DNA of 64,000 nt from Mammaliicoccus lentus (GCF_002902755.1 NZ_PPRS01000003.1:62001-126000), one strand, 5' to 3'. Shown: positions 1 to 7,986, counted from the first letter of the stretch. Made by a program: numbers and translations. Notes: a model not told the origin generated them from the sequence alone.

Positions 1-499
1 AATCTTCTTCTTCGTCCATTTTCTCTTGTTGCTCAGGACTTACACATCCGCCAACTGTACATTGTGTCCCATCAGGCTTTACATACCCCACAACATCACC
101 GTTACCAGGTGCCTGATACCATGTGTCCCCATCTGCGTCTACCATACCATCTACATTAACCCCGCTTTTTATTTGTTTTGATATTTCTTCTTTAGTTAAT
201 GCTCTATTTTCTGATTCATTTTCGTTATTTGTTTGTTCACTATTCTCAATATCTTCTTGGCCTTCTGTATTTTCATTTTCTTCAGCAGACTGTTCTTCTT
301 CTGTATCTGCTTCTGATTCATTAGAAGTATCTTGTTTATTATCCTTTTCCTTATCTTTATCTTTTTTCTCACCTTGCTTTTTATTTTCTTTATCACCTGA
401 TTGTTTTGTGGTTTCTGATTTAGATGAGGTTTCTTCTTTTTGTCCACATGCCCCTAATACTAATAAACTTGCAAATAATAAAATAAATAATTTTTTCAT
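1..499 (-). CDS. Acidic lipoprotein, partial (C-terminus beyond left edge)
   Basis: Reads leftward from an ATG at 499 and leaves the window still open after 166 residues. It begins with a lipoprotein signal peptide (hydrophobic run, lipobox LGAC), so it should be anchored to the outer face of the membrane. Residues about 22-105 are a low-complexity linker very rich in Glu, Lys, Asp, Asn and Gln. A more ordered tail follows, with a DADGDTWYQAPGNGDVVGY stretch and two cysteines (TQCTVGGCVSP). A strong ribosome site (AAGGGGG) precedes the ATG. I recognise this as a lipoprotein type seen in staphylococci, but its function is unknown. ORFs on the opposite strand here are shadows. Confidence 0.75.
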   Translation of the reverse strand, partial: MKKLFILLFASLLVLGACGQKEETSSKSETTKQSGDKENKKQGEKKDKDKEKDNKQDTSNESEADTEEEQSAEENENTEGQEDIENSEQTNNENESENRALTKEEISKQIKSGVNVDGMVDADGDTWYQAPGNGDVVGYVKPDGTQCTVGGCVSPEQQEKMDEEED

Positions 500-718
500 T
501 ACATATTCCCCCTTACATATATTACCTTCAATAATATATGTTTTATCAGTAAATTAATAGGTGTAATTAAATTATTTAATTTTTTATTGTTATTAATTAT
601 AAATATTTCAACTATTAATTACACACTAGTTATTTACCAACTTTCTTTTTATAGACTTATGATTAGTCCATAATTTCTATTTAAGATAATATATACTTAA
701 AGGAATTGAGGTGTAATT

Positions 719-1312
719 ATGGATAGTAAACAATTTTTCCAAAAGTTATTAGCTATTTCAAACTCTGGTATTAATTATTCTAAGGACCCATATGACGTAG
801 AGAGGTTCAATGAAATTTTTGATATAACTCAAGAATTCATAAATTCTCAGAGCAATAACAAGAACTTAACATTAGAAAAGGAAGCTGGTTACCCTACACC
901 TAAAATTGATGTAAGAGCTTTAATTTTAGATAAAGACAATAAAGTTTTATTAGTAGAAGATCCTAAAACAAAATCTTGGTCGTTACCTGGAGGTTTTGCT
1001 GACGTAGGAACTTCACCAGTAGAAAATGTAGTGAAAGAAGTGATAGAAGAGACTGGTTTATCAGTTTCTGTATCCAATCTTATTGCAGTATATGATACTA
1101 ATAAGTCTAATCCAGAAAATTCATTAGCACACTATTATAAGTTAGTTTATTATTGTAAAAGATTAAGTGGAAACCTAACAACAAGTATAGAAACAAGTTC
1201 GGTACAATATTTTGATATTGATCAATTACCAAAACTATCAACTAAGAGAATTACCGAAAAACAAATAAGAGAATGTTTTAATAATCGTGAGAGTAAGACA
1301 ATTATTGAATAA
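719..1312 (+). CDS. Nudix hydrolase with N-terminal Nudix_N-type domain
   Basis: A 197-residue protein. About 60 N-terminal residues resemble the helical domain found in front of ADP-ribose/nucleoside-diphosphate-type Nudix enzymes, followed by a Nudix fold. The Nudix box runs from GGFADVG through VENVVKEVIEETGL (about residues 91-114). The helix EVxEExG is intact, but the canonical first Glu is Thr and the Arg of REVxEE is Lys, as I recall being usual in this GGWADVG-type subfamily. It should hydrolyse a nucleoside-diphosphate-linked substrate using a divalent metal; the substrate cannot be read from sequence. The start is supported by GAGGTG just upstream. It is a lone gene, divergent from the lipoprotein to its left. 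Confidence 0.85.
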   Translation: MDSKQFFQKLLAISNSGINYSKDPYDVERFNEIFDITQEFINSQSNNKNLTLEKEAGYPTPKIDVRALILDKDNKVLLVEDPKTKSWSLPGGFADVGTSPVENVVKEVIEETGLSVSVSNLIAVYDTNKSNPENSLAHYYKLVYYCKRLSGNLTTSIETSSVQYFDIDQLPKLSTKRITEKQIRECFNNRESKTIIE

Positions 1313-1351
1313 GTTGATAGTTATCACTAGGCTAATAAGTAACAAAATATA

Positions 1352-1380
1352 TAGACAATATATGTAAAATGTGGTAATTT
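1352..1380 (+). promoter_or_regulatory. Promoter of antitoxin-like RNA, copy 1
   Basis: TAGACA at 1352-1357 and TAATTT at 1375-1380 are separated by exactly 17 bases. The same promoter is repeated almost unchanged at 1825-1853 in front of the second copy, which supports it as functional. Transcription should start near 1387. Confidence 0.65.
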
Positions 1381-1386
1381 AAATAT

Positions 1387-1508
1387 AGAAAAAGGACGAT
1401 GCACATATATGCATCGCCCTTGTGAGCCCGTTAAAAAGACGGTGGCCTCGTTTTAATAAATTATTGAATAACCATCAAAACCGGTCAAAGTTAGAGATGG
1501 TTATTTTT
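1387..1508 (+). ncRNA. SprF-like antitoxin RNA, copy 1 (type I toxin-antitoxin)
   Basis: A predicted RNA of about 120 nt. After the promoter comes a GC hairpin (GGACGATGCA...TGCATCGCCC), then the phrase GAGCCCGTTAAAAAGACGGTGGC. It ends in a rho-independent terminator (AACCATC...GATGGTTATTTTTT). I recognise this arrangement and the conserved GAGCCCGTTAAAAAGACGG block from SprF-type antitoxin RNAs of staphylococci. Its 3' end runs antisense over the stop codon and terminator of the toxin mRNA from the opposite strand, as expected for pairing of 3' ends. The ends are estimates from promoter and terminator positions. Confidence 0.65.
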
Positions 1509-1581
1509 TATGGTCTTTTTTACTAATTAATACTAAACCAATGATTGACATGACAATCATCAGTAATTCATAATCAGTCAA
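1501..1581 (-). CDS. Small membrane toxin, SprG/holin-like (type I TA)
   Basis: A 26-residue peptide starting at TTG 1581, with ribosome site AAGGTG five bases upstream. It has a short acidic start (MTDYE), one hydrophobic helix (LLMIVMSIIGLVLI) and a basic tail (SKKDHKK). This is the usual plan of type I membrane toxins and holin-like toxins. The mRNA should start near 1669 from TAGACA-17-TAAAAT. A 10-codon upstream ORF ends two bases before the TTG, so translation may be coupled. The stop codon lies inside the antisense antitoxin RNA. Toxicity is inferred, not shown. It is too short to be found by standard gene callers. Confidence 0.65.
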   Translation of the reverse strand: MTDYELLMIVMSIIGLVLISKKDHKK

Positions 1582-1583
1582 TG

Positions 1584-1616
1584 TTACACCTTTCTAGGAG
1601 TCGAACCATATTTCAT
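1584..1616 (-). CDS. Leader ORF of toxin mRNA (10 codons)
   Basis: ATG at 1616 follows an AAGGGG ribosome site and encodes MKYGSTPRKV, ending with TAA at 1584-1586, only two bases before the toxin's TTG. The toxin ribosome site lies inside the last codons of this leader. Ribosomes finishing the leader could therefore open or block the toxin start. It could be chance, but a good ribosome site and the tight spacing argue for translational coupling. Confidence 0.4.
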   Translation of the reverse strand: MKYGSTPRKV

Positions 1617-1675
1617 AGGCATCACCCCTTATTTAAAGAGATTAGCCACCATCTATCCAACTTGCTCACATTAAT

Positions 1676-1704
1676 ATTTTATCTTCATTACCAAAATTTG
1701 TCTA
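1676..1704 (-). promoter_or_regulatory. Promoter of toxin mRNA, copy 1
   Basis: On the minus strand, TAGACA (1704-1699) and TAAAAT (1681-1676) are separated by 17 bases. The predicted start is near 1669, about 50 bases before the leader ORF. The -35 is identical to that of the antitoxin promoters. Confidence 0.6.
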
Positions 1705-1824
1705 TTTACAAAAAACGCATATATTAGTTTGAATCTACACAAATTTTAAATTTTTTATTTCAACTGAAGTACCAGTCATTAGACCCTAATATACTTTCAT
1801 TATGAAACCCATCTATTATTTTAA

Positions 1825-1853
1825 TAGACAATATATGTAAATTGTGGTAATTT
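1825..1853 (+). promoter_or_regulatory. Promoter of antitoxin-like RNA, copy 2
   Basis: TAGACA at 1825-1830 and TAATTT at 1848-1853, spacer 17, near-identical to the copy 1 promoter including the spacer sequence. The start should be near 1860. Confidence 0.6.
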
Positions 1854-1859
1854 AAATAT

Positions 1860-1981
1860 AGAAAAAGGACGATACACATACATGCATGCATCGCCCCTTA
1901 TGAGCCCGTTAAAAAGACGGTAGCCGGAATTGAATTTATATAACCATCTTGCCGACCAAAGCTAGAGATGGTTATTTTTTA
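1860..1981 (+). ncRNA. SprF-like antitoxin RNA, copy 2
   Basis: A second copy of the antitoxin RNA with the same order of parts: GC hairpin around 1866-1898, GAGCCCGTTAAAAAGACGGT block, and terminator ending in GATGGTTATTTTTT. The hairpin loop and the stretch before the terminator have diverged from copy 1, while promoter, block and terminator are kept. Its cognate toxin is reduced to a tail, so it may be an orphan antitoxin that acts on copy 1 or on toxins elsewhere. Confidence 0.55.
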
Positions 1982-2016
1982 TGGTCTTTTTTACTAATTA
2001 ATATTAAACCAATGAT
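1972..2016 (-). pseudogene. Remnant of SprG/holin-like toxin, copy 2
   Basis: The last 14 codons (IIGLILISKKDHKK and stop) match the end of the intact toxin at 1501-1581 almost exactly. Upstream of Ile-1 the similarity stops. The frame has no usable start and meets a stop codon, so the N-terminal half is lost. This is the decayed toxin of the second module. Confidence 0.6.
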
Positions 2017-2086
2017 TACTTTTAAAGGTTTAATATACTAATAGTTTTACCATATTTCTGTACTATACTAATGCAAAATAAAAACC

Positions 2087-2105
2087 CTCAACCACAATGG
2101 TTGAG
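2087..2105 (-). terminator. tmRNA terminator
   Basis: On the minus strand CTCAACCATTGTGGTTGAG forms a perfect stem and is followed by GGTTTTTATTTT. It lies directly after the 3' end of ssrA. Confidence 0.85.
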
Positions 2106-2112
2106 AGCTATG

Positions 2113-2469
2113 TAGTGGAGACGGCGGGAGTTGAACCCGCGTCCAGAGATCCTGATACAAATGTTTCTACGTGCGTAGTCTAGTCTTTATTGTTTCGCGT
2201 TGTATCAGGGGACTGACACCCTATTACAACGCTAGTTTGATTAATCTCTTCTCGTCAGACTTCAAACGGCAGTGACGAGCGTATCCTACTTAAGTTGAAT
2301 CACGTTAACAGCACATAGGCGATGCTGTTAGGTGATGCAGAGTGCTATTACGCAGCTACTGCTAAGTTTTGTTGTTTGCCAGTTATTATAACTGTTGTGT
2401 TGATGACGGAGACAACCCTCCGACACGCTTCATAAGCTCGGGGACCCCTGTCGAATCCGTAACGTCCCC
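2113..2469 (-). ncRNA. ssrA: tmRNA (transfer-messenger RNA)
   Basis: Rescues stalled ribosomes together with SmpB by acting first as tRNA-Ala and then as mRNA for a degradation tag. The 5' end GGGGACG pairs with CGTCTCC at the 3' end to form the acceptor stem, and the T-arm GGTTCAACTCC is intact. The tag frame at 2380-2348 reads GKQQNLAVAA and stop. The tag is 10 residues and ends in the AVAA degron seen by ClpXP-type proteases. The sequence after the discriminator A is CTA rather than CCA, so CCA must be added after processing. Exact ends are taken from the acceptor stem. Confidence 0.95.
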
Positions 2470-2477
2470 TGAATAAG

Positions 2478-2508
2478 AAATATACTTCCTTTTAGCAGAA
2501 GTATATTT
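2478..2508 (-). terminator. Hairpin between smpB and ssrA
   Basis: AAATATACTTC and GAAGTATATTT form a stem around CTGCTAAAAG on the minus strand, 40 bases after the smpB stop. The following bases are only partly U-rich (CTTATT), so it may be a weak terminator or a processing signal in front of the tmRNA. Confidence 0.45.
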
Positions 2509-2547
2509 AATAATAACAATTTTTTATTGATTAATCAATATAATTGC

Positions 2548-3018
2548 TTAATATCGATGCTTCATTGCTCTTTCTACATCACGTTTTGCTTCTTTTTCTT
2601 TCAGCGCATGACGTTTATCATAATCTCGTTTACCTCTTGCTATCCCTAAAAGAACTTTACAGTAACCGTGTTTAATATATAGTTTAAGCGGTATTAATGA
2701 ATACCCTTTTTCTTTTGAGATACCATATAATTTATCGATTTCTTTTCTTTTTAAGAGCAGTTTTCGATTTCTTAATGGATCATGATTATAACGGTTACCT
2801 TCTTCATACGGTGCAATATGCATATTGTAAACGTACATTTCTCCGTTGTATACACGTGCATATGAATCTTTTAAGTTTGCACTACCTCGGCGAATGGATT
2901 TGATTTCTGTACCTTGTAATACAATTCCCGCTTCAACCGTATCTTCTATTGTATAATCATGGCTTGCTTTACGATTTTGTGCTAAAGGTTTGTTGTGTAC
3001 TTTTGGCACATCCATCAC
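2548..3018 (-). CDS. smpB: SsrA-binding protein SmpB
   Basis: 156 residues, the normal length. It binds the tRNA-like part of tmRNA and places it in the A site of stalled ribosomes. Visible family features are the N-terminal [29 protein letters not shown] block, the middle [15 protein letters not shown], and a lysine/arginine-rich C-terminal tail ([29 protein letters not shown]) that inserts in the mRNA channel. It starts seven bases after rnr ends and lies directly upstream of ssrA, so the trans-translation partners and RNase R are together. The first or second Met could be the start. Confidence 0.97.
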   Translation of the reverse strand: MMDVPKVHNKPLAQNRKASHDYTIEDTVEAGIVLQGTEIKSIRRGSANLKDSYARVYNGEMYVYNMHIAPYEEGNRYNHDPLRNRKLLLKRKEIDKLYGISKEKGYSLIPLKLYIKHGYCKVLLGIARGKRDYDKRHALKEKEAKRDVERAMKHRY

Positions 3019-3025
3019 CTACTTT

Positions 3026-5353
3026 CTATTTTTTCTTACGTCTTGCATTCTTTTTAACGGCTTTTGCTTTATAAAAAGGTTTATTGTTTTTATCGCCTTG
3101 TTTACCTTTTGCTCTGCCTTTTTTATGCTTATTATTTTTATCGTTTTCCTTTGATGGTCCACGTTTTTTAGCTTTTATTGTCTTTTCTCTTGCGAGTTTT
3201 TCACGATTCTTTTCAGCTATTGGCATACCTACGATTTGGAAATCAATCATTCTTTCATCAACATTAACATTTATAACTTTGACTTCTACTTTATCACCGA
3301 TTCTAAAGACTTTAGCTTGTCTTTCACCAATAATAGCCATACTGCGTTCATCAAAATTATAATAATCATCTGTTAAGTTAGAAATGTGTACCATACCTTC
3401 GATAGTGTTCTCTAATTCTACAAACATACCGAAGTTAGCTACTGAACTGATTATACCAGTATAAACTTCTCCAACATGTTGAATCATATACTCTGATTTC
3501 TTCAGATCATCTGTATCACGTTCTGCATCTATCGCTCTTCTTTCACGTGTAGATGTATGATCTGCAATTTCAGGTAATACTTCTTCCCAATGTCTAATTT
3601 GTTTATCATTCATTGATTTATCGATTAAATATTTACGAATGAGTCTATGCACTATTAAATCTGGGTATCTTCTAATTGGTGAAGTGAAATGTGTATAATA
3701 ATCAGCTGATAAACCGAAGTGACCTAAGTTTTCTTCACTATATCTTGCTTGTTGCATACTTCTTAACATTAAAGTAGCAATTACCATTTCTTCTTTTTCA
3801 CCAGCTACTTCTTGCACAATTTTTTGTAGTGTAGATGGATGAATATCTTCGCTTGTACCTTTAACTGTAATACCAAAGTTCGTAATAAATTCAAAGAATT
3901 GATTTAAACGTTCTTCTTTTGGATTTTCGTGTACACGATAAATGAATGGTAATTCTAATTTACTGAAATGTTCTGCAATTGTTTCGTTAGCTGATAACAT
4001 AAAGCTTTCGATTAATCTTTCAGCGTCATTTCTTTCTCTAACTTGAATATCTGTTGGAATACCGTCTTCATCAACTAATACTTGGGCTTCTTTAATATCA
4101 AAATCAATTTCACCACGTTTTTTACGTTTAGCAATTAATTGTTGTGATAATTGGTTAGCTAAATCAAGCATAGGTGTGATTTCAGCAAATTTCTCTCTAA
4201 TTTCAGGGTCTTTGTTCTCAATGATGCTATTTACATCAGTGTAAGTCATTCTATAATCTGAATGAATGACACTTTCAAAAATCTCATGGCGAACAACTTC
4301 GCCTTGTTGATCAATTTCCATTCTACAGCTTAAAGTAAGACGGTCTTCATTTGGATTTAATGAACAAATACCATTACTTAGTCTGTGAGGTATCATTGGA
4401 ATAACTCTATCTACAAGATACACACTAGTGCCTCGATCATAAGCTTCTTTATCTAACTCACTATTTTCAGTTACATAATAACTTACATCCGCGATACTTA
4501 CTGTTAACTCTGTTAATCCATTATCTAATGCTTTTACAGATACAGCGTCATCTAAGTCTTTAGCATCCGCACCATCAATAGTGATTGTTAATTCATCTCT
4601 TAAATCACGTCTATTTTTAGTTTCTTCTGGCTTAATTTTGTCTGGTACTTTTTTAGTTTCTTCTATTACACTATCCGGAAACTCTATATTGATTCCATGT
4701 TGGTAAATAATAGATAGAATATCAACACCAGGGTCATTTTTATGCCCTAAAATTGCTTTAACGTGACCTTCAGGATTATGAGTACCATCTGCATATTCCG
4801 TAATTTCTACAAGTACTTTATGCCCTTCAACAGCGCCTAAATTTTTACCTTTTGGGATAAAAATGTCTTGTGTAATACGTTTATCATCTGGCAATACGAA
4901 ACCAAAGTGTTTAGCTTCAGTATAAGTACCAACTACTTGCGTAATATTACGTGTCGTAATAGCCTTAACTCTTCCTTCAATTTTACCTTTGTGGTCTCCA
5001 CGTGATGGAACGACTTCTACTAATACTTCATCGCCGTCCATCGCTTTATTAATTTGATTTGGTGGTATAAAAATATCTTCGATTGTATCATCTTCAGGTC
5101 TTAAGAATGCAAAACCTTTTTTATGTTGGCTAAGCTTCCCTTTAACTAAATCTGATTTATCTCTTTTCTTTTTATATCTATCCGTCTTTGTTCTTTCTAG
5201 TTGACCCGTTTGTTCTAAATCAACTAGAACTTTAATTAATTCTTTAAATGAATCAGCGTTACTTAATCCCATTACGTCTTGAAATTCACTTACCGTCATG
5301 GGCGTGTAGTCTTTCTCATTTATGATTTGTTCAACTTCTTCTCTTAGATTCAT
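3026..5353 (-). CDS. rnr: Ribonuclease R (3'-5' exoribonuclease)
   Basis: A 775-residue processive exonuclease able to degrade structured RNA and the broken mRNAs released by trans-translation. An N-terminal winged-helix region (1-60) is followed by cold-shock OB domains, then the RNB catalytic domain with the DGADAKDLDDAVS aspartate cluster (about residues 265-275) and DVSYYVTENSELDKEAYDRGTSVYL. An S1 domain follows (about 635-715). The last 60 residues are extremely Lys-rich, which fits RNA binding. The order rnr-smpB-ssrA is typical of Firmicutes. Start ATG has a GGAGG site. Confidence 0.97.
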   Translation of the reverse strand: MNLREEVEQIINEKDYTPMTVSEFQDVMGLSNADSFKELIKVLVDLEQTGQLERTKTDRYKKKRDKSDLVKGKLSQHKKGFAFLRPEDDTIEDIFIPPNQINKAMDGDEVLVEVVPSRGDHKGKIEGRVKAITTRNITQVVGTYTEAKHFGFVLPDDKRITQDIFIPKGKNLGAVEGHKVLVEITEYADGTHNPEGHVKAILGHKNDPGVDILSIIYQHGINIEFPDSVIEETKKVPDKIKPEETKNRRDLRDELTITIDGADAKDLDDAVSVKALDNGLTELTVSIADVSYYVTENSELDKEAYDRGTSVYLVDRVIPMIPHRLSNGICSLNPNEDRLTLSCRMEIDQQGEVVRHEIFESVIHSDYRMTYTDVNSIIENKDPEIREKFAEITPMLDLANQLSQQLIAKRKKRGEIDFDIKEAQVLVDEDGIPTDIQVRERNDAERLIESFMLSANETIAEHFSKLELPFIYRVHENPKEERLNQFFEFITNFGITVKGTSEDIHPSTLQKIVQEVAGEKEEMVIATLMLRSMQQARYSEENLGHFGLSADYYTHFTSPIRRYPDLIVHRLIRKYLIDKSMNDKQIRHWEEVLPEIADHTSTRERRAIDAERDTDDLKKSEYMIQHVGEVYTGIISSVANFGMFVELENTIEGMVHISNLTDDYYNFDERSMAIIGERQAKVFRIGDKVEVKVINVNVDERMIDFQIVGMPIAEKNREKLAREKTIKAKKRGPSKENDKNNKHKKGRAKGKQGDKNNKPFYKAKAVKKNARRKKK

Positions 5354-5386
5354 AGCGGGCCTCCTTTCTTGTTTTTATATTGTGTC

Positions 5387-6127
5387 TTATTCGGACCAAT
5401 CTAATGATTCTAAGAATTGATATACGTCTTCAAATACTTTCTCTTTTTCTTGTCCGATTGTTATAACATGACCAGATTCTTCATACCACTTAATATATTT
5501 ATCATCAGATGAAGATGAATTATAAATAATATTAGCAGAATCAGGATTTATCATTTGATCAAGCTTGCCTTGTACTACAAATAAAGGATCAAATACTTCA
5601 TCAACTTGATCTCTAACTGCTTGAATAGTATTTTGCAATTCAGTTAAAGTGTCTGTCGGATGAAAATGTTTCATTTCTTCTTCAATTTGTTCACTTGATT
5701 TACCTTCATATTTTTTAAATTCTCTTGCATAATCTAGTACACCTTCAAACATAGTACCTTCTGTCTTAATGTACATAGGAGAACACATAGTTACTATACC
5801 TTTCACATCACGATTTAAACTTAATTTCAAGCTAAAAACGCCACCCAATGATAGTCCAGCTACTGCTATTTCAGTATACCCTTTTTCCACAAGAAAATCA
5901 TATGCATCTAAGCAATCTTTAAACCATACATATGGGCTTGATTCTAATATTTCTTCTGGTGGTCTTCCATGACCTTCATAATGCGGAGCATATGATGTAT
6001 ATCCTTTTTTCTGTAAGAAACGTCCTAATTGTCTAACGTCTGATGAATTACCTGTAAATCCATGCAAAAGTAATACTGCGCGTTTACCTTCTTCAAAGAA
6101 GAAAGGTTTAGGTAATTGAATTCTCAT
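5387..6127 (-). CDS. est: Alpha/beta-hydrolase carboxylesterase (Est30-like)
   Basis: A 246-residue alpha/beta-hydrolase of the monoacylglycerol lipase/Est30 type. It has the oxyanion motif LLLHGFTG (about 18-26), nucleophile elbow GLSLGG with Ser-93, a likely acid in the [11 protein letters not shown] segment, and the catalytic His in ESGHVITIG near residue 225. It has no signal peptide, so it is cytoplasmic. It should hydrolyse short-chain esters; the physiological substrate is unknown. It sits 33 bases upstream of rnr and downstream of secG, the usual order in staphylococci and bacilli (secG-est-rnr-smpB). Confidence 0.9.
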   Translation of the reverse strand: MRIQLPKPFFFEEGKRAVLLLHGFTGNSSDVRQLGRFLQKKGYTSYAPHYEGHGRPPEEILESSPYVWFKDCLDAYDFLVEKGYTEIAVAGLSLGGVFSLKLSLNRDVKGIVTMCSPMYIKTEGTMFEGVLDYAREFKKYEGKSSEQIEEEMKHFHPTDTLTELQNTIQAVRDQVDEVFDPLFVVQGKLDQMINPDSANIIYNSSSSDDKYIKWYEESGHVITIGQEKEKVFEDVYQFLESLDWSE

Positions 6128-6194
6128 GATCGACCATCCTTTTACTCTATTTAACTCTATTGTATCTCTTTTTCACTTGCAAACAAATAAAAAA

Positions 6195-6215
6195 GTCCGA
6201 CATTACCCGTCGGAC
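6195..6215 (-). terminator. secG terminator hairpin
   Basis: GTCCGAC and GTCGGAC pair around a 7-base loop just after the secG stop. On the minus strand the stem is followed by TTTTTTATT. Confidence 0.75.
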
Positions 6216-6217
6216 CA

Positions 6218-6451
6218 CTACATTTTAAAGTAAGTTATTGCTAACATAATTAAGAAAAATAAAATCGCTAGAATGATTGTTGTTCTGTGTAAAACTAAAT
6301 CTATTCCACGTTGCTTTTGTTTACCAAATAATTGTTCTGCTCCACCACTAATTGCACCTGATAAACCGGTACTTTTACCTTCTTGAAGTAATACAACGGT
6401 AATCAATGCAATACAATCTATGATTAATAAGACGATTAAAAATGTATGCAT
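6218..6451 (-). CDS. secG: Preprotein translocase subunit SecG
   Basis: A 77-residue protein with two membrane helices (residues 2-20 and 54-75) joined by a loop containing [24 protein letters not shown], the SecG family signature. It belongs to the SecYEG channel and helps SecA-driven translocation. I take the ATG at 6451 (MHTFLIVLL) rather than the longer upstream reading because it has GGAGGACCGAGTCC ahead of it and matches the family N-terminus. It precedes est and rnr but has its own terminator. Confidence 0.95.
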   Translation of the reverse strand: MHTFLIVLLIIDCIALITVVLLQEGKSTGLSGAISGGAEQLFGKQKQRGIDLVLHRTTIILAILFFLIMLAITYFKM

Positions 6452-6520
6452 GGACTCGGTCCTCCTGTCTATTATAACAGTAGCATTATAGCACATTTAC
6501 AAAATGCACTCAAGTTTTCA

Positions 6521-7864
6521 TTAGTCATAATCTATTGACATGCCTAAAGATTTTAACATTTCAAAGTACGTTGGACAAGTCTTTGATACACATGCTGGGT
6601 CAAGCAGTGTTATACCATCTACTTTTGTGCCTACTAAACTAAGAGACATAGCTACTCGGTGGTCATCAAATGTATCCAATGTAGCACTTTGAATCTCTCC
6701 TGGCTGAATCGTCCATCCATCTTGATGTTCTTGTATGTTAATCCCTAGCTTAGTTAAGCTTTCAGTTAAAGCTTCAACTCTATTACACTCATGATTACGT
6801 ATATGTTCAACACCAGTAATTGTAATTGGACCATCCGCAAACGCTGCTAATGTACCGATTGTAAGTGCTTGGTCTGAACATGCATTCATATCGATTGTTA
6901 AATTACCTTTGAGCTGTTCTGGACCAGTGATAACGACATAATCTTCACCTTTTTTAACAGTAGCACCCATTTTTTCTAAAATGTCTACAACTTCTAAATC
7001 AGGTTGATGGGTTTTTAGGTTCAAATGATTAATCTTAATTGTCGATTTTTTCAGAGCTGCTAGAGCCATAAAATAACAAGCAGTTGATAAATCGGCTTCT
7101 AAAGGTAAATTAGTCGCTTGATAAGAACCTTTTTCAACCTTCATATGTTTATAGTCATCTGAGACTTCTACGCTTATCCCAAATTGTTCCATTAATTCTA
7201 TCGTGATATCTACGTATGCACTTTGTACTATCTCTGTTGTTAATTCAATTTCTGTTGGTTGATTAAACAATGGTGCAGCAAGTAATAATCCACTAATAAA
7301 CTGACTAGATTTATCGCCTGCTATCATGACTTTACCACCAGTTTCAGGTGTCCCTTTAATTTTGACTGGAAGTTGGCCTTCTTCTTCAATATAAGAGACT
7401 TCTACCCCTAATTGGATAAGTGCATCATGTAAAGTTTTATGTGGTCTACCAGCTAATTGTTCCGTAGAAGTGATAGTAATTTCACTTTTATCTTGTGTCC
7501 CTAAAATGCCAGGTAAAAATCGAGCAGTCGTGCCTGCTGAACCAATGAATACTGTTTGTTCTTCTGGAAGACTTTCCGTATCTACACCAGTAATATTGAT
7601 TGAATCTCCTTCAAACTCGAAAGTTGCTCCTAATTTCTTTAATGTTTCCATGCACCAATAAGTATCATCACTTTTAAGATAACCAGATAACTTTGAAGTA
7701 CCTTTACTAAACCCTGCTAAAATAAAAGCACGATTCGTTACACTTTTACTCCCTGGTATAATAATTTCTTTATTAAATACTTGATCTGTTGGATGCAAAC
7801 TTAATTTTTCTACACCATCTAAACTAGACCAAGGTGATTTTGCACTTTTTAAATTAATCGTCAT
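6521..7864 (-). CDS. aroA: EPSP synthase (3-phosphoshikimate 1-carboxyvinyltransferase) family protein
   Basis: 447 residues. Should transfer enolpyruvate from PEP to shikimate-3-phosphate. Family features are PGSKSVTNRAF (Lys-40), GSAGTTARFL at about residue 109, QFISGLLLAAPL, CSDQALT with the catalytic Asp, RNHECNRVEAL with the catalytic Glu, and DDHRVAMS...SKTCPTYFEML with the C-terminal Lys. The PEP-loop motif is neither LGNAGTAMR (class I) nor LGNSGTTTR (class II). The start at 7864 follows TAGGAGG at good spacing. It lies between eno and secG, not in an aro operon, so it may be a second, divergent copy. It could act on a different substrate. Confidence 0.8.
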   Translation of the reverse strand: MTINLKSAKSPWSSLDGVEKLSLHPTDQVFNKEIIIPGSKSVTNRAFILAGFSKGTSKLSGYLKSDDTYWCMETLKKLGATFEFEGDSINITGVDTESLPEEQTVFIGSAGTTARFLPGILGTQDKSEITITSTEQLAGRPHKTLHDALIQLGVEVSYIEEEGQLPVKIKGTPETGGKVMIAGDKSSQFISGLLLAAPLFNQPTEIELTTEIVQSAYVDITIELMEQFGISVEVSDDYKHMKVEKGSYQATNLPLEADLSTACYFMALAALKKSTIKINHLNLKTHQPDLEVVDILEKMGATVKKGEDYVVITGPEQLKGNLTIDMNACSDQALTIGTLAAFADGPITITGVEHIRNHECNRVEALTESLTKLGINIQEHQDGWTIQPGEIQSATLDTFDDHRVAMSLSLVGTKVDGITLLDPACVSKTCPTYFEMLKSLGMSIDYD

Positions 7865-7897
7865 CTGTGAAATCCTCCTATAAACATAATTCTCTAT

Positions 7898-7926
7898 ATT
7901 ATAGCCCATTTTAACACGTAATGGAA
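7898..7926 (-). promoter_or_regulatory. Promoter of the aroA-like gene
   Basis: On the minus strand TTCCAT (7926-7921), a 17-base spacer and a perfect TATAAT (7903-7898) lie 34 bases before the start codon. With the eno terminator upstream, this makes the gene an independent unit. Confidence 0.6.
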
Positions 7927-7986
7927 TGATAATGACACATTTAATTTAAAGCGTTAAAGCGTTACTGTAAAAACAGTTTGTTTTAA

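Noticed and set aside
123-557. 144-residue plus-strand ORF at the left end
   Set aside because: It is the antisense shadow of the lipoprotein read leftward from 499. Its Ser/Phe-rich composition reflects the opposite strand of Glu/Lys codons, and it has no ribosome site.
943-1090. Degenerate Nudix box as possible inactive enzyme
   Set aside because: Thr for the first Glu and Lys for Arg are, as I recall, usual in the GGWADVG-type Nudix_N subfamily, and the EVxEExG metal ligands are intact.
2113-2116. Missing CCA at the tmRNA 3' end (CTA instead), also at tRNA-Arg
   Set aside because: Not a defect: many Firmicute tRNA genes do not encode CCA, which is added by a nucleotidyltransferase.
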